Positions 21,272-30,176 of a DNA stretch of 64,000 bases are shown one piece after another. Numbering within the stretch: the first letter of the stretch is position 1; each line of letters opens with the position of its first letter. Made by a program: the position numbers and the translations under genes. Below the pieces are notes generated by a model. It did no database searches and was not told the DNA's origin. It saw only the letters and a program-made list of their open reading frames with translations. The stretch is from Actinocrinis sp035653575 (GTDB lineage Bacteria; Actinomycetota; Actinomycetes; Streptomycetales; Catenulisporaceae): positions 12,052 to 76,051 of the forward strand of contig NZ_DASRBQ010000034.1 in NCBI RefSeq assembly GCF_035653575.1, written 5' to 3'.

Positions 21272-21640
21272 TCAGACGTCGAGGTCGTCCGAGATCGCGC
21301 GCAGCTGGTGCCGGGACATCGCGAGGTTCGAGCGCGCCTTGTCCAGCGCGAGGTACATGAACAGTCCGCCGCCGTTGCGGCCGGTGAGCGGCCGGATCAG
21401 GTGGTACTGCTTGCCGAGCGTGATCAATATGTCCTCGATGGCGTCGTTCATCTTGAGCATCTCCATCGTCCGCGCCTTGGCGCGCACCACCTCGGTGTTG
21501 CCGGCCGCGGCCACCGTCAGGTCGAGATCCTTGCTCGTGCCGAGTGTGCCCAGCGCCATCCCGCTGGTGTAGTCGACAAGGGCGGCGCCAATCGCGCCGT
21601 CGATCGACATCGCCTCTTTCAAGGCCGCGTCCACGTTCAT
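21272..21640 (-). CDS. Roadblock/LC7-domain protein
   Basis: This 122-residue protein fits the Roadblock/LC7 fold: an N-terminal helix, the DGAIGAALVDYTSGMALG strand-loop region, a helix containing TEVVRAKARTM, and the ILITLGKQYHLIRPL strands. Bacterial members act with small GTPases or, in actinomycete conservons, with sensor kinases. No partner GTPase or kinase lies next to it here. ATG 21640 is chosen because AGAGG sits six bases upstream. The frame is open further upstream, but that extension is Ser/Arg-rich and unlike the family. Confidence 0.75.
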   Translation of the reverse strand: MNVDAALKEAMSIDGAIGAALVDYTSGMALGTLGTSKDLDLTVAAAGNTEVVRAKARTMEMLKMNDAIEDILITLGKQYHLIRPLTGRNGGGLFMYLALDKARSNLAMSRHQLRAISDDLDV

Positions 21641-22090
21641 CGCAATCCTCTGCTCTCTCGGTGGGGAGGCGGAGGCGGGGTCCGCGGGTTGCTCGGATGC
21701 CGGTTCGGCGGCCCGACCGCGCTCGCGCGTGGCGTGCCGGCCGCTCCCGGAGGCGCGCTGCCGCCCCGAGCCGTCTTCACTTCCACCGCGCCGCACAGTC
21801 ATGCGTGACCACCTCAGCCGCACCGTTTCGCGCCCGTCTCCTCGCCGCCGGCAGTGCCGCACGACTCCGCCTTGTCTACTCTCGGCGATCGTTTGATCAC
21901 GGAGAGACGTACGGGCGGCCACGCTAGTGCAGCGCGAGAAAAGCTCGCAGCGAAATCGCGCCGATTCCGCGAGGGGAATCGGCGCGACGTGGTGCAAGTC
22001 CGGAGGAAGTCCGTCGGGCGGCGGCCGGGTTGCCGTCCGGGTGTCAGGACGCGGTGACTCAGACGAGCCGCGAATCAGGCGAGCCGCGAT
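21641..22090. other. 450-base intergenic region
   Basis: No convincing gene is present. Features seen are the presumed promoter side of the roadblock gene, a perfect hairpin at 21957-21986, and a 16-base tandem duplication at 22064-22095. A stretch near 21995-22015 superficially recalls structured-RNA signatures but lacks the rest of any family I know. Confidence 0.5.
21957..21986 (-). terminator. Perfect 12-base stem hairpin, probable terminator
   Basis: CGCGCCGATTCC at 21957-21968 pairs exactly with 21975-21986 around a six-base loop. It lies about 105 bases beyond the stop of the minus-strand membrane-protein gene and is followed on that strand by ATTTCG. It could end the long minus-strand operon. 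A role as an upstream regulatory hairpin for the roadblock gene is also possible. Confidence 0.45.
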
Positions 22091-22095
22091 TCAGA
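22064..22095. repeat. 16-base tandem duplication across a stop codon
   Basis: Units 22064-22079 and 22080-22095 begin CGAGCCGCGA and differ at two positions. The second unit contains the stop codon (22091-22093) of the membrane-protein gene. Confidence 0.7.
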
Positions 22096-22453
22096 TCAGC
22101 CGGCGGCCGCGGGTGCGCTCCAGCAGGATGCCCAGGGCGAGGGCGCCGGTCAGCAGGAACGCCGGGATGCCGATGCCGGTGTGCCCGTGGCGCATCATCA
22201 TGATCAGGTACCAGGCGCTCACCCCGCCGATGACCAGCGCGCCGAGCACGGCGGCCTGCCGATTGACCAAGCCGAGCGTCAGCAGGCCGGCGCCCGCGGC
22301 GTTGAGCGCGGCCACGGTCAGCATCGCCGGGCGGCTGGTGATCCCGGTGAACTCGGTGAAGATGTGCGCGTTGCGGCCGGTGATCAGGTTGATCGGCGCG
22401 ACCGTGAATTCGAGGATCAGCGGGATGGACAGGGCGGTGGACAGCAGGCTCAT
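22091..22453 (-). CDS. Small integral membrane protein (DoxX-like)
   Basis: This 120-residue protein has about four hydrophobic segments, at approximately 5-25, 42-62, 67-88 and 95-112, and ends in a basic tail. The size and topology resemble DoxX-like proteins, but no diagnostic residue supports a specific function. Its ATG at 22453 overlaps the stop of the upstream hydrolase gene as ATGA, so it is translationally coupled to the tailoring genes. It is probably the last gene of that operon. Confidence 0.75.
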   Translation of the reverse strand: MSLLSTALSIPLILEFTVAPINLITGRNAHIFTEFTGITSRPAMLTVAALNAAGAGLLTLGLVNRQAAVLGALVIGGVSAWYLIMMMRHGHTGIGIPAFLLTGALALGILLERTRGRRLI

Positions 22454-23613
22454 CGCGATTCCTGGAGGGGGAGGGACGGGGTCGGGCCCGGTCGGGCGGG
22501 GGCTGTCTTGCGGCGGGGCTTGGCGGCGCGCAGGGCGAGGATCGTTGAGAGCACCTTGGTGCGCTTGTCCTCGATTCCGTTGGTCCGCAACAGCTGCAGC
22601 AGCAGCCACAGCCGCAGCTCGCCCAGATGCGCGGGCGAGCCGTGTACGTCGTCGAACTCGAGGAATCCGACGTCGGCCAGGTGCTCGGCGAGGAAGGCCC
22701 GCTCGCCGCCGGGGATGATCTCGTCGCGCGCACTGACGACGTATCGGACCGGCACGCGTACCGCGCTCAGCTCCTCAGGCGTCAGCGCCCAGCCGTGCCG
22801 GAACGCCTCGACCAGCGCGGCCTCGCTCGGCTGGCCGGTGAGCGCGACGAGGGTGTCCTTGGTGATTCGCGGGACGCGGGGCCACCAGCCCTCGTCGGTG
22901 AAGAAGCGCGTGATCGGCGCACCGACCGTCAGGATCCTGCCGATTCGCTCGTCGTGCGCGGCCGCGCGCAGCGCCATGTGCCCGCTGAAGCTGAGGGTCA
23001 GCAGCGAGACGTTGCGCTCCTGCGCGCGCCCGTTGAGCTGGTCGAGCAGGAAGCCGAGCAGCCGCCACGAGTCGGGTCCGTAGGGCAGCGTGTTCTCCCC
23101 GACGCCCGGCATTTCCGCAACGACGGTCGCAAAGCCCAGCTTCGCGAAGCGCGGTAGTAGCTGCGCCCACTGCTCCTTGGCGCTCACGATGCCGCCCATG
23201 ACCACCAGCAGCGGCAAGGGATTCGGTGCGTCCAAGCCGGCAGCCCACGCGGAGAAGGTGCCGTCTGGGGTCTGGAACTCGAGCTTTTCGATGCCCCGGC
23301 CGCGTGAGCCGCGCCAAGCGTCGAAGGACTCGACGACGCCGCGTTGCGCCGCGATCCGGTCCTCGTCGCCGTGATGCGGGAAGCGGGCCAGCGTGTAGTA
23401 CTGACAGGCCTGCACCGGCTTGCCGCGCGCCGCCATGGCCTGCGCCTCGGCGGACCAGACCCGTGTCCACGAGTCCGTCGCGCCCGGCTCGTCAGTGCGG
23501 ATGCGGGCCAGGATCCGTTCCAGCCGCCGCGCCTTCATGCCCTGGCCTTTGGCGTGCAGGCGGGCGAACTCCTTCAGTTCGTCCAGGTCGTTCGAGCGGG
23601 TCCGAGTGCTCAC
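22450..23613 (-). CDS. Alpha/beta hydrolase (FrsA/esterase-like) of the PKS locus
   Basis: This 387-residue protein has a helical N-terminal domain (1-125) followed by an alpha/beta hydrolase core. The oxyanion region reads LLVVMGGIVSAKEQW, and the presumed nucleophile is in LTLSFSGHMALRAA. There the usual first Gly of GxSxG is Ser. An acidic residue in SARDEIIPGG and a His in FDDVHGSPAH complete a plausible triad. Hydrolases with such an N-terminal cap include FrsA-like and pseudooxynicotine-type C-C hydrolases. In tetronate clusters an alpha/beta hydrolase performs an elimination, so this one is a candidate tailoring enzyme. It starts at GTG 23613, overlapping the monooxygenase stop as GTGA. 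Confidence 0.82.
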   Translation of the reverse strand: MSTRTRSNDLDELKEFARLHAKGQGMKARRLERILARIRTDEPGATDSWTRVWSAEAQAMAARGKPVQACQYYTLARFPHHGDEDRIAAQRGVVESFDAWRGSRGRGIEKLEFQTPDGTFSAWAAGLDAPNPLPLLVVMGGIVSAKEQWAQLLPRFAKLGFATVVAEMPGVGENTLPYGPDSWRLLGFLLDQLNGRAQERNVSLLTLSFSGHMALRAAAHDERIGRILTVGAPITRFFTDEGWWPRVPRITKDTLVALTGQPSEAALVEAFRHGWALTPEELSAVRVPVRYVVSARDEIIPGGERAFLAEHLADVGFLEFDDVHGSPAHLGELRLWLLLQLLRTNGIEDKRTKVLSTILALRAAKPRRKTAPARPGPTPSLPLQESR

Positions 23614-24881
23614 GGTGCGCCCACTTCCGCGGGGGCCGCCGCGGCTGCACCGGCGGCCGCGATGCGCGCGGCGCCGCGCTCCTGAAGCTGGAAGTACGCC
23701 CCGGCCAGCACCCGCTGCTTGAGCGCGGGGGAGCGGTCCACCAGCCAGTACAGGCTGCGCCGCCCGGCCACCGCGAGCGGCTTGGAGAGCGCGAACATCC
23801 GCTCCTGGCGCAGCTGCAGCCCGCGCGAGCGGGCGATCGAGGGCTCGCGCTGCTGCTGGAAGCGTTGCAGCACCGCCGCGAGCTCGCCCTTGTCGGTGCG
23901 CGGGTAGTCGAGTACCGGCGCGACCATCGGGGCCAGCGTGACCGCGTCGATGATCGCGTGGTTGACGCCCTGGCCGAGGATCGGAGAGAGGGTGTGCGCC
24001 GCGTCGCCGATCAGCAGCAGGCCCGGCATCGACCACTGCGGGACCACGGTGGTGAAGATGTCCAGCATCGAGGTGTCCGACCAGCTGCGGATCTCTGCCC
24101 GCACGGCCGCGGACAGCTCCGGCGCCAGGTCGTCGAGCCGCCGGTGCAGCGCGCCGATGCCCTCGGCTCGCAGTGCTTTGAGACCGCCCTTGGGGATGTT
24201 GAAGCCGACTCGCACGTCGTCCGGGTGGGTCGGGATGAACAGGCCGTGGTTGCCGCCGTTGATCCGCACGCGGTACGTCACGTCGTCCCACTCCGCGGGG
24301 AAGGGCAGCTTGAGCCACACCACGTCGCGGTCGAGCGGGATCTTCGTGTACTGCAACCCGGACATCTCGCGCACTTTGCTGAACCTGCCGTCGGCGGCCA
24401 CGGTCAGCGCCGCCCTCACGTCGATCTGGCCTTCCGGGCCCGCGACGCGCACCCCTGCGATGCCTGAGGCGTCGCGCAGCAACTCCACCGCGGTGGCGCG
24501 CTTGAGCAGGGTGAAGCAGCTGTGCTGCGCCGCCTCCTCCGCGAGCGCGGTGAGCAGCGCCGGCTGCGGCAGCTCGACCGGGTAAGGGTACGGATACGGG
24601 AAGTCATCGAAGTCCGCGTTCATCACGACCCGGCCGCCGTCGGTGATCTCCATGCGGCGCATCTCGTGGTAGGTGCCGCGCAGCCGCCCGAGCATGCCGA
24701 GCCGGTCGAGCAGCCACACCGAGTCCGGCGAGACGGACTCGCCACGGAACGAGCGGTTGAAGTGCCCGCTCTGCTCCACCACGGCGACCCGGACCCCGAG
24801 CCGGGCTAACTCAAGACCCAGCGTCAGGCCGGCGGGGCCGCCGCCCACCACGCACACTTGCACGGACAGTTCGTCGGGCAT
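23610..24881 (-). CDS. FAD-dependent monooxygenase (PHBH-type flavoprotein)
   Basis: This 423-residue protein begins with the Rossmann FAD-binding motif VVGGGPAGLTLGLELARLG near residue 12. It has a second FAD-contacting motif, GDAAHTLSPILGQGVNHAI, near 290, and an intervening DG motif (AADGRFSKVRE) near 165. This is the class A aromatic hydroxylase / halogenase fold. The Lys and WxWxI motifs of flavin halogenases are not seen, so hydroxylation or epoxidation is more likely than halogenation. ATG 24881 is chosen because GGAAGGGG lies six bases upstream. It should oxidise an intermediate or the released polyketide. The next upstream gene is 122 bases away. Confidence 0.88.
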   Translation of the reverse strand: MPDELSVQVCVVGGGPAGLTLGLELARLGVRVAVVEQSGHFNRSFRGESVSPDSVWLLDRLGMLGRLRGTYHEMRRMEITDGGRVVMNADFDDFPYPYPYPVELPQPALLTALAEEAAQHSCFTLLKRATAVELLRDASGIAGVRVAGPEGQIDVRAALTVAADGRFSKVREMSGLQYTKIPLDRDVVWLKLPFPAEWDDVTYRVRINGGNHGLFIPTHPDDVRVGFNIPKGGLKALRAEGIGALHRRLDDLAPELSAAVRAEIRSWSDTSMLDIFTTVVPQWSMPGLLLIGDAAHTLSPILGQGVNHAIIDAVTLAPMVAPVLDYPRTDKGELAAVLQRFQQQREPSIARSRGLQLRQERMFALSKPLAVAGRRSLYWLVDRSPALKQRVLAGAYFQLQERGAARIAAAGAAAAAPAEVGAP

Positions 24882-25003
24882 TGCGAACCCCTTCCAGGGA
24901 GGTCGGCACGTCAAGGGAGTCGGCGGTGCCAGCGGTGCCAAAAGGCGCATATTCAGGCTGCCCGGCGGGGCTAAAGGCCCGGTTTGGACCGGAAGGAGCG
25001 GCG

Positions 25004-25867
25004 CTACCAGGAGCCGAAGGCGTCTTCGCCCTCTGACTCGGGCTCGTCCTCGCCGAGCACCTCGGTCAAGGCGTCGACGAAGCTTGATTCGAGCATGGTG
25101 ACCGCGGCGGTGTCGTCGGTCTCGCCGAAGCCCCGGTCGCCGACCGCGACGCTGACCACGTAGTCGTCGCCGACGCCGTAGGTGCGGAACATCCACTCCG
25201 AGCCGGTGCCGGGCTGGCCGTCCGGCAGGTTGACCGTGGCCGGGGCGCCCGGGCCGAAGCCGAAGTCGGTGAACCGGAACTGCATGCCCTGGCCGATCGC
25301 CTTGCTGTACGCCTCCTTCAGCGTCCAGAGGCGCACCAGCGCGTCGTTGCGCTCCGACTCAGGGAACTGCTCCAGGAGTTCGAGCTCGTGCGGCGTGCAC
25401 AGGTGCTTGCCGAGCCCCGGCCCGTAGAGCCGCCGGTCCGCGCGCTCCGCGTCCACACCGATGACGCCGCGCGTGGTCATGCCGACCAGCAGCAGGTCGT
25501 CGGTGTGGCTCAGGCTGATGTCCACCGCGTCGTACCCGCGCAGGTAGGGCCGCCCGGTCGGGCCATAAGTCAGTTCGATGAGATGAGCCGGCACCTCGAG
25601 CACCGCCGCGGCGGCGAACTTGAGCAGCACCCGCGAGGCGGCGAACCGCACCCGCACCTCCGGATGGGTCAGCTCCAGGTAGCGCGCCCAGTCCCGGCCC
25701 AGCAGCGCGCGCAGCCGCGGCCCGCCCGCCCGGTCCGGCCGCCAGTCCGCCAGCACCGCGTAGAGCAGCACCACTCCGTAGGCGCCCAGGTCGGCGCGCA
25801 CCCGGCCCCACGCGGCGTCCGGGCCGGAGATCCGGATCAGCTCGCCGAAGCCTGCGGGCGCGGTCAC
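25004..25867 (-). CDS. Sfp-type 4'-phosphopantetheinyl transferase
   Basis: This 287-residue enzyme transfers phosphopantetheine from CoA to the Ser of carrier-protein domains. The family signature is clear: FAASRVLLKFAAA, then ISLSHTDDLLLVG, the Mg-binding IGVDAE near residue 140, and LWTLKEAYSKAIGQG near 185. The length matches the Sfp group rather than AcpS. It is the obvious activator of the ACP domains in this locus. GTG 25867 is used as start and has only a weak ribosome site. The acidic C-terminal tail is not part of the fold. It is separated by 185 bases from the ketosynthase III gene upstream, so it may have its own promoter. Confidence 0.93.
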   Translation of the reverse strand: MTAPAGFGELIRISGPDAAWGRVRADLGAYGVVLLYAVLADWRPDRAGGPRLRALLGRDWARYLELTHPEVRVRFAASRVLLKFAAAAVLEVPAHLIELTYGPTGRPYLRGYDAVDISLSHTDDLLLVGMTTRGVIGVDAERADRRLYGPGLGKHLCTPHELELLEQFPESERNDALVRLWTLKEAYSKAIGQGMQFRFTDFGFGPGAPATVNLPDGQPGTGSEWMFRTYGVGDDYVVSVAVGDRGFGETDDTAAVTMLESSFVDALTEVLGEDEPESEGEDAFGSW

Positions 25868-25965
25868 GGCAGCACCGCCTGACGGCGGGGCTCGGCGCGG
25901 GTCGGCTGTGCGGTCACGGCGATTCCGATCTGGAGTATGTATCTGTATTGATGATTAAGTGGCCA

Positions 25966-26005
25966 GGGGCGGTGGAACGGTGCGCGGTGGGGCGGTGGAA
26001 CGGTG
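25966..26005. repeat. 17-base direct repeat, period 23
   Basis: GGGGCGGTGGAACGGTG occurs at 25966-25982 and again at 25989-26005. It lies between the ketosynthase III stop and an AT-rich stretch (25935-25960) that is the likely promoter region of the phosphopantetheinyl transferase gene. It could be a regulatory binding site or a slippage product. Confidence 0.6.
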
Positions 26006-26029
26006 TGCCTTGGCTTCGGGCCGAGACGG

Positions 26030-26049
26030 CGCGCGGCGTGCGCCGCGCG
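26030..26049 (-). terminator. GC hairpin just after the ketosynthase III gene
   Basis: CGCGCGGC (26030-26037) pairs perfectly with 26042-26049 around a GTGC loop. It begins four bases past the minus-strand stop codon at 26053. There is no T-run, as is common in actinomycetes. It may separate the PKS operon from the phosphopantetheinyl transferase gene. Confidence 0.45.
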
Positions 26050-26052
26050 GGG

Positions 26053-27084
26053 TCAGACCATTTCCAGCGCGAAGCCGCCCTTGATCCACTTGCTGGACTC
26101 GACGGCGACGCCCAGGGCCCGCTGCCCCGGGGCGATCCGCCCGGCGAGCCGTTCCAGCTGGACGAACGGCAGCGCGTTGCCGTTGTTGCCGGTCTCGGCG
26201 ACGCAGGAGACCTCCTGCGCGCCGGGCACGCCCAGCTGCTCGAAGATCCGCTTGGTCATCCGGCCGGACAGCTGCGGCGGGAGCAGGAAGTCGAGCTGTT
26301 CGGCGGACCAGTCGAGCTCGCCGAGCAGCTCCCAGAGGATCTCCACGGCCATCACCGGAACCGACTCCTCGATGGCCTTGTAATCCTCCTTGGCGGCCTG
26401 CTTGTCGCTGTCCCGGTCGGCGATCCCGAACCACTCGATCACCTGGCCGGGCGCGCGGCCGAGGCCGGTCAGCCGGTTGAGCACCCGGCGCACCGCGATC
26501 CGGCGCGCACCGGGCTCCGCGCTCAGCACGGCGGCGCCGGCCCCGTCACCGAAGAGCACGAAGTTGACCAGCTCGCTCGGCGGGACCGCGGAGAAGTCCA
26601 TGTGCACGTCGAGGTGCTTGCTGCACACGTCGCCGCCCAGCACAAGACCGGTGCGGTACCGGCCGCTGGTCACGAAGCTGTGCGCCAGATCCAGCGCCTG
26701 TACCGCGCCCGCGCAGCCGGACTGCAGCTGGTAGGTCGGCAGCTGGTTGAGCCCGAGCTGGTCCGCCACGTGGTTGACCGTCGCCGGCATCAGCGTGTCC
26801 GGCGTCGCCGTGCCCATGACGATGAACTCGATCTCGGCCGGATCGATCCCGCTGTCCTCGACGGCCAGGTCGGCCGCGCGGGCGCACAGGTCGGCCAGCG
26901 ACCACTGCACCTCGCCGGTGCTCAGCTCCTTGGCGAAGTGCCGGGTCTTGGTGCCGATGAAGGCCTCGACCCAGTCCTGGTTCACCCCGAGCACCTTCGA
27001 CAGCGTCGCGTTGTCGACCGGGTCGCCGGGTAGGAACGTGCCGATGCCCGCGAGGTACGCCTCAGCCGTATCAGTGCCCGTCAT
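26053..27084 (-). CDS. Ketosynthase III (FabH-like) with altered active-site His
   Basis: This 343-residue thiolase-fold protein contains the nucleophile motif YQLQSGCAGAVQALDLA and the conserved FGDGAGAAVL loop. The GNNGNALPF motif supplies the catalytic Asn. Where FabH enzymes have the catalytic His (PHQAN), this one reads LLPPQLSGR, with Pro at residue 270. Loss of that His normally weakens decarboxylative condensation, so acyl transfer or a partner-dependent reaction is possible. It starts at ATG 27084 and overlaps the stop of the KS-AT-ACP gene by four bases. That placement suggests it acts directly on the product of that PKS. Confidence 0.9.
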   Translation of the reverse strand: MTGTDTAEAYLAGIGTFLPGDPVDNATLSKVLGVNQDWVEAFIGTKTRHFAKELSTGEVQWSLADLCARAADLAVEDSGIDPAEIEFIVMGTATPDTLMPATVNHVADQLGLNQLPTYQLQSGCAGAVQALDLAHSFVTSGRYRTGLVLGGDVCSKHLDVHMDFSAVPPSELVNFVLFGDGAGAAVLSAEPGARRIAVRRVLNRLTGLGRAPGQVIEWFGIADRDSDKQAAKEDYKAIEESVPVMAVEILWELLGELDWSAEQLDFLLPPQLSGRMTKRIFEQLGVPGAQEVSCVAETGNNGNALPFVQLERLAGRIAPGQRALGVAVESSKWIKGGFALEMV

Positions 27085-30000
27085 CGTGCCGCCTCCACTT
27101 CTTCGGATGGGGCAGTGCTGTTGGAGATCGCGCTCTCGGAAGTCGTGCTCTGGTACCGGGACCGCAGGAACTCGGCCAGCTCGCCGGCCGTCGCCATGAC
27201 CGCGAGCAGCTCCTGGGTGGAGAGCGAGCCGAGCCCGGACAGGCGCGACTCCAGCCGGTCCCGCAGCTCCATCGCCATCACCGAGTCGAAGCCGAGGTCC
27301 TCGTACAGCCGCGAGCGCGGCGAGATCTGGCTCGGCAGGTAGTCGCCGACCTGCGAGATGACCGAGACGACCGCCTCCCACACCGGGTCGTCGCCGGCGG
27401 CCGCGGCGCCGGCCTGGGCATCAGCGGGCTGAGACTTGACGGATGCGGCGCCGTCCACCTGCTGCGAGGTCCAGGGCGCGGCATCCCAGCCGAGCTGGTC
27501 GTCGGCGTCTGGCTGCAGCACGGTGACCGGCTTGTGGCTCCAGTACCGGTGTGCCGCCGAGAAGCTGTACGGCGCGAGCGGCGCGAAGCCACGGCGATCG
27601 GACTCGTCGTAGAGCGCTGACCATTCCGGGTCGACGCCGACACGGAAGAGCTCCGCGACCGCCCCGGCCAGATCGCGCGCGCCCGACTCCTCTTTCGGGA
27701 TCGGGTGCAGCGCGCGCCGTCCGGGCTGCGCACCGATCCGGCGGATCAGGGAACTGAGGATCGGCTTCGGACCCACCTCGATCAGCGCGGCCGGATTCAC
27801 CTCGAGCAGCCGCTCGGCGGCGTCGGCGAACAGCACCGGCGCGCTCACGTGCCGCGTCCAGTACTCCGCGTCCATCGCCTCGTTCTTGCTCAATGCTCTG
27901 CCATAGACGGTCGAGTGGATCGGCAGCCGCGGCACGCCGCCGCCGACCTGCTCGGCCACGGCGGCGAAGCGCTCGAGCATCGGCTCCATCAGCGGCGAGT
28001 GGAAGGCGTGCGACACCGTGAGCGGCTGACTGCGAACCCTGCGTTCCTTCAGCGCCGCCGCGATCCGGCCGAGCGCGCCCAGATCGCCGGAAAGCACCGT
28101 GGATCGCGGGCCGTTGACCGCCCCGATGCCGACCAGCGGCTCGTCGGCGACCAGCTCCTCGAGGTCGGCCGGGTCGGCCTGCACCGAGAGCATTCCGCCG
28201 CCGGCCGGCAGTTCCTGCATCAGTGCGCCGCGCGTCGCGATCAGCTGCGCGGCGGCCTCCAGCGGGAAGACCTCGGCCAGCGTCGCGGCCACGTACTCGC
28301 CGACGCTGTGCCCGAGCAGGTACGCGGGCTCGATGCCCAGCTCGCTGAGGGTGCGAGTGAGGGCGTATCCGACCGCGAACAACGCGGGCTGGGTGAAGCC
28401 GGTGTGGTGAATCCGCTCGTCGCCGGAGGCGATGAGATCGAGCACTGACTCGCCCACGTGGGGCCGCAACGCTTCGTCGGCCTCGCGCAGGAAGCCGCGA
28501 TACAGCGGCGCCTGCGCGGCGAGGGTCATGGTCATCTTCGGGAACTGCGAACCCTGCCCGGTGAAGAGGAAAGCCAGCTTCGGCCGGGTCTTCGGGCGCG
28601 GCACGTCCGCGCCGACCACGGCCGGATCCTCGGCCGCCGCGCGCAACGCCTCGGCCAGGTCGCGGGTGTCGTCGGCGGCCACGGCGTATCGGTACCGCTG
28701 CCCGGTCTTCACCTCGTTGCTGGCCCAGCACAGCGCCGCGGCGCGGCCGCGTTGCCGGGCCACCGCCTCCGCCTGGACGAGCAGGTTGCGGCGCAGCCCC
28801 TCCGGTGAGGAGGCGGTCAGCGTGAAGACTCCGGCGCCGATGCCGCAGGCCGGGTCGGAACCGGCGTGCGCGCCCGTCAAGCTGCGGGCGGCGGGCGTAC
28901 GCGCGATCACCGGCGCCGACTCCAGCACCGCGTGCGCGTTCGTGCCGCCGAGCCCGAAGCTGCTCAGCCCCGCGATCGCCGGCTCCTTCGCCGGCAGCCG
29001 CAGCGGGGCCTTGAGCAGCTTGAGCCCGCGGTCCGCGAGCAGCAACGCAGGGTTCTCCTTCGCCGCGAACCGGCTCGCGGGAACCATCCGGTGGTGCAGC
29101 GAGAGCGCGACCTTGATCAGGCCCGCGATACCCGCCGCGCCCTCGGTGTGCCCGAGGTTGCCCTTCACCGAACCGAACGCCAGCGGCTTAGCCCGGCCCG
29201 CGTGCAGGTCGCCGAGCGCGTTGGTCTCGATCCGGTCGCCGAGCTGCGTGCCAGTGCCGTGCGCCTCCAGGAAGGTCACGTCTTCGGGCTCGACCTCGGC
29301 GCGCCGATATGCCGCCGCGATGACCTCCCGCTGCGACCAGCGGTTCGGCGCGGTGATCCCGTTGCTGCGCCCGTCCTGATTGACCGCGCTGCCGCGGATC
29401 ACCGCGTACACTCGCTGGCCGTCCGCGATCGCGTCCTCAAGCCGCCGCAGCACCACGACGCCGACGCCCTCGCCGCGCCCGATTCCGTCAGCGTCGGCGC
29501 TGAACGGCTTGCACCGTCCGTCCGGCGCGGACAGGCCTGCCTGCGTGTAGAAGATGCTCAGGCTCGGCGTCACGGCGACGTTCACGCCACCGGCCAGCGC
29601 GTAATCACACTCCCCGGCGAGCAGCGCGTTGGTGGCCAAGTGCACCGCGACCAGCGACGAGGAGCACGCCGTATCGACCGCGAGACTCTGTCCCTTGAGA
29701 TCCAGGTGGTACGAGATCCGGTTCGCGGTCATGCAGTAGCCGTTGCCGGAGATCGCCTGCGCGGTGAGGTTCGCGTAGTCGGTCACCGAGAGCTGTGCCC
29801 ACTCGTTGCCCATGATGCCGATGAAGACCCCTGCGTTGGTCCCGGCCAGCCGCTGCGGCGCGATCCCGGCGTCCTCGATCGCCCGCCACGCGGTCTGCAG
29901 CAGCAGCCGCTGCTGCGGGTCCAGCACCGCGGCCTCGCGCGGCGAGACGGTGAAGAACTCGTTGTCGAAGGCGTCCACGTCCGCGAGGAAGCCGCCCTGC

Positions 30001-30176
30001 GTCGTGTTCGCGTGTCCCTGCGCGCCCTCGGCCGAGTAGAATGCGCGCGCGTCCCACCGCTGCTGCGGTACCTCGCCGACGCCGTCCCCGGACCGGGTGA
30101 GCAGGTCCCAGTACCCGGCGAGGTCGGCGGCGCCGGGGAACCGGCAGTCCATACCGACGATAGCGATGGGGCGCAT
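27081..30176 (-). CDS. Single-module type I PKS: KS-AT-ACP
   Basis: This 1031-residue protein begins directly at the KS (PIAIVGMDCRFPGA). The KS has Cys171 in TACSSSL, HGTGT and KGNLGHTEG. The AT (about 515-830) has LFTGQGSQ, GHSVGE and the VSHAFHS motif that predicts malonyl-CoA. The C-terminal ACP has LGFDSVMAMELRDRL near residue 985. There are no reductive domains, so it would add one beta-keto unit. Its ATG overlaps the upstream ACP stop (TGATG) and its stop overlaps the ketosynthase III start (ATGA), so the three are made together. The likely job is to extend the acyl chain delivered by the discrete ACP. Its AT could in principle also serve AT-less modules. Confidence 0.94.
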   Translation of the reverse strand: MRPIAIVGMDCRFPGAADLAGYWDLLTRSGDGVGEVPQQRWDARAFYSAEGAQGHANTTQGGFLADVDAFDNEFFTVSPREAAVLDPQQRLLLQTAWRAIEDAGIAPQRLAGTNAGVFIGIMGNEWAQLSVTDYANLTAQAISGNGYCMTANRISYHLDLKGQSLAVDTACSSSLVAVHLATNALLAGECDYALAGGVNVAVTPSLSIFYTQAGLSAPDGRCKPFSADADGIGRGEGVGVVVLRRLEDAIADGQRVYAVIRGSAVNQDGRSNGITAPNRWSQREVIAAAYRRAEVEPEDVTFLEAHGTGTQLGDRIETNALGDLHAGRAKPLAFGSVKGNLGHTEGAAGIAGLIKVALSLHHRMVPASRFAAKENPALLLADRGLKLLKAPLRLPAKEPAIAGLSSFGLGGTNAHAVLESAPVIARTPAARSLTGAHAGSDPACGIGAGVFTLTASSPEGLRRNLLVQAEAVARQRGRAAALCWASNEVKTGQRYRYAVAADDTRDLAEALRAAAEDPAVVGADVPRPKTRPKLAFLFTGQGSQFPKMTMTLAAQAPLYRGFLREADEALRPHVGESVLDLIASGDERIHHTGFTQPALFAVGYALTRTLSELGIEPAYLLGHSVGEYVAATLAEVFPLEAAAQLIATRGALMQELPAGGGMLSVQADPADLEELVADEPLVGIGAVNGPRSTVLSGDLGALGRIAAALKERRVRSQPLTVSHAFHSPLMEPMLERFAAVAEQVGGGVPRLPIHSTVYGRALSKNEAMDAEYWTRHVSAPVLFADAAERLLEVNPAALIEVGPKPILSSLIRRIGAQPGRRALHPIPKEESGARDLAGAVAELFRVGVDPEWSALYDESDRRGFAPLAPYSFSAAHRYWSHKPVTVLQPDADDQLGWDAAPWTSQQVDGAASVKSQPADAQAGAAAAGDDPVWEAVVSVISQVGDYLPSQISPRSRLYEDLGFDSVMAMELRDRLESRLSGLGSLSTQELLAVMATAGELAEFLRSRYQSTTSESAISNSTAPSEEVEAAR

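Noticed and set aside
21955..22040. Possible riboswitch or RNase P-like RNA near GGAGGAAGTCC
   Set aside because: Only one short segment looks similar. The remaining conserved helices and the expected length are absent, and the strand does not lead a suitable gene.
23610..24881. Flavin-dependent halogenase
   Set aside because: The FAD motifs fit, but the conserved WxWxI motif and active-site Lys of halogenases were not found, so a monooxygenase call is safer.
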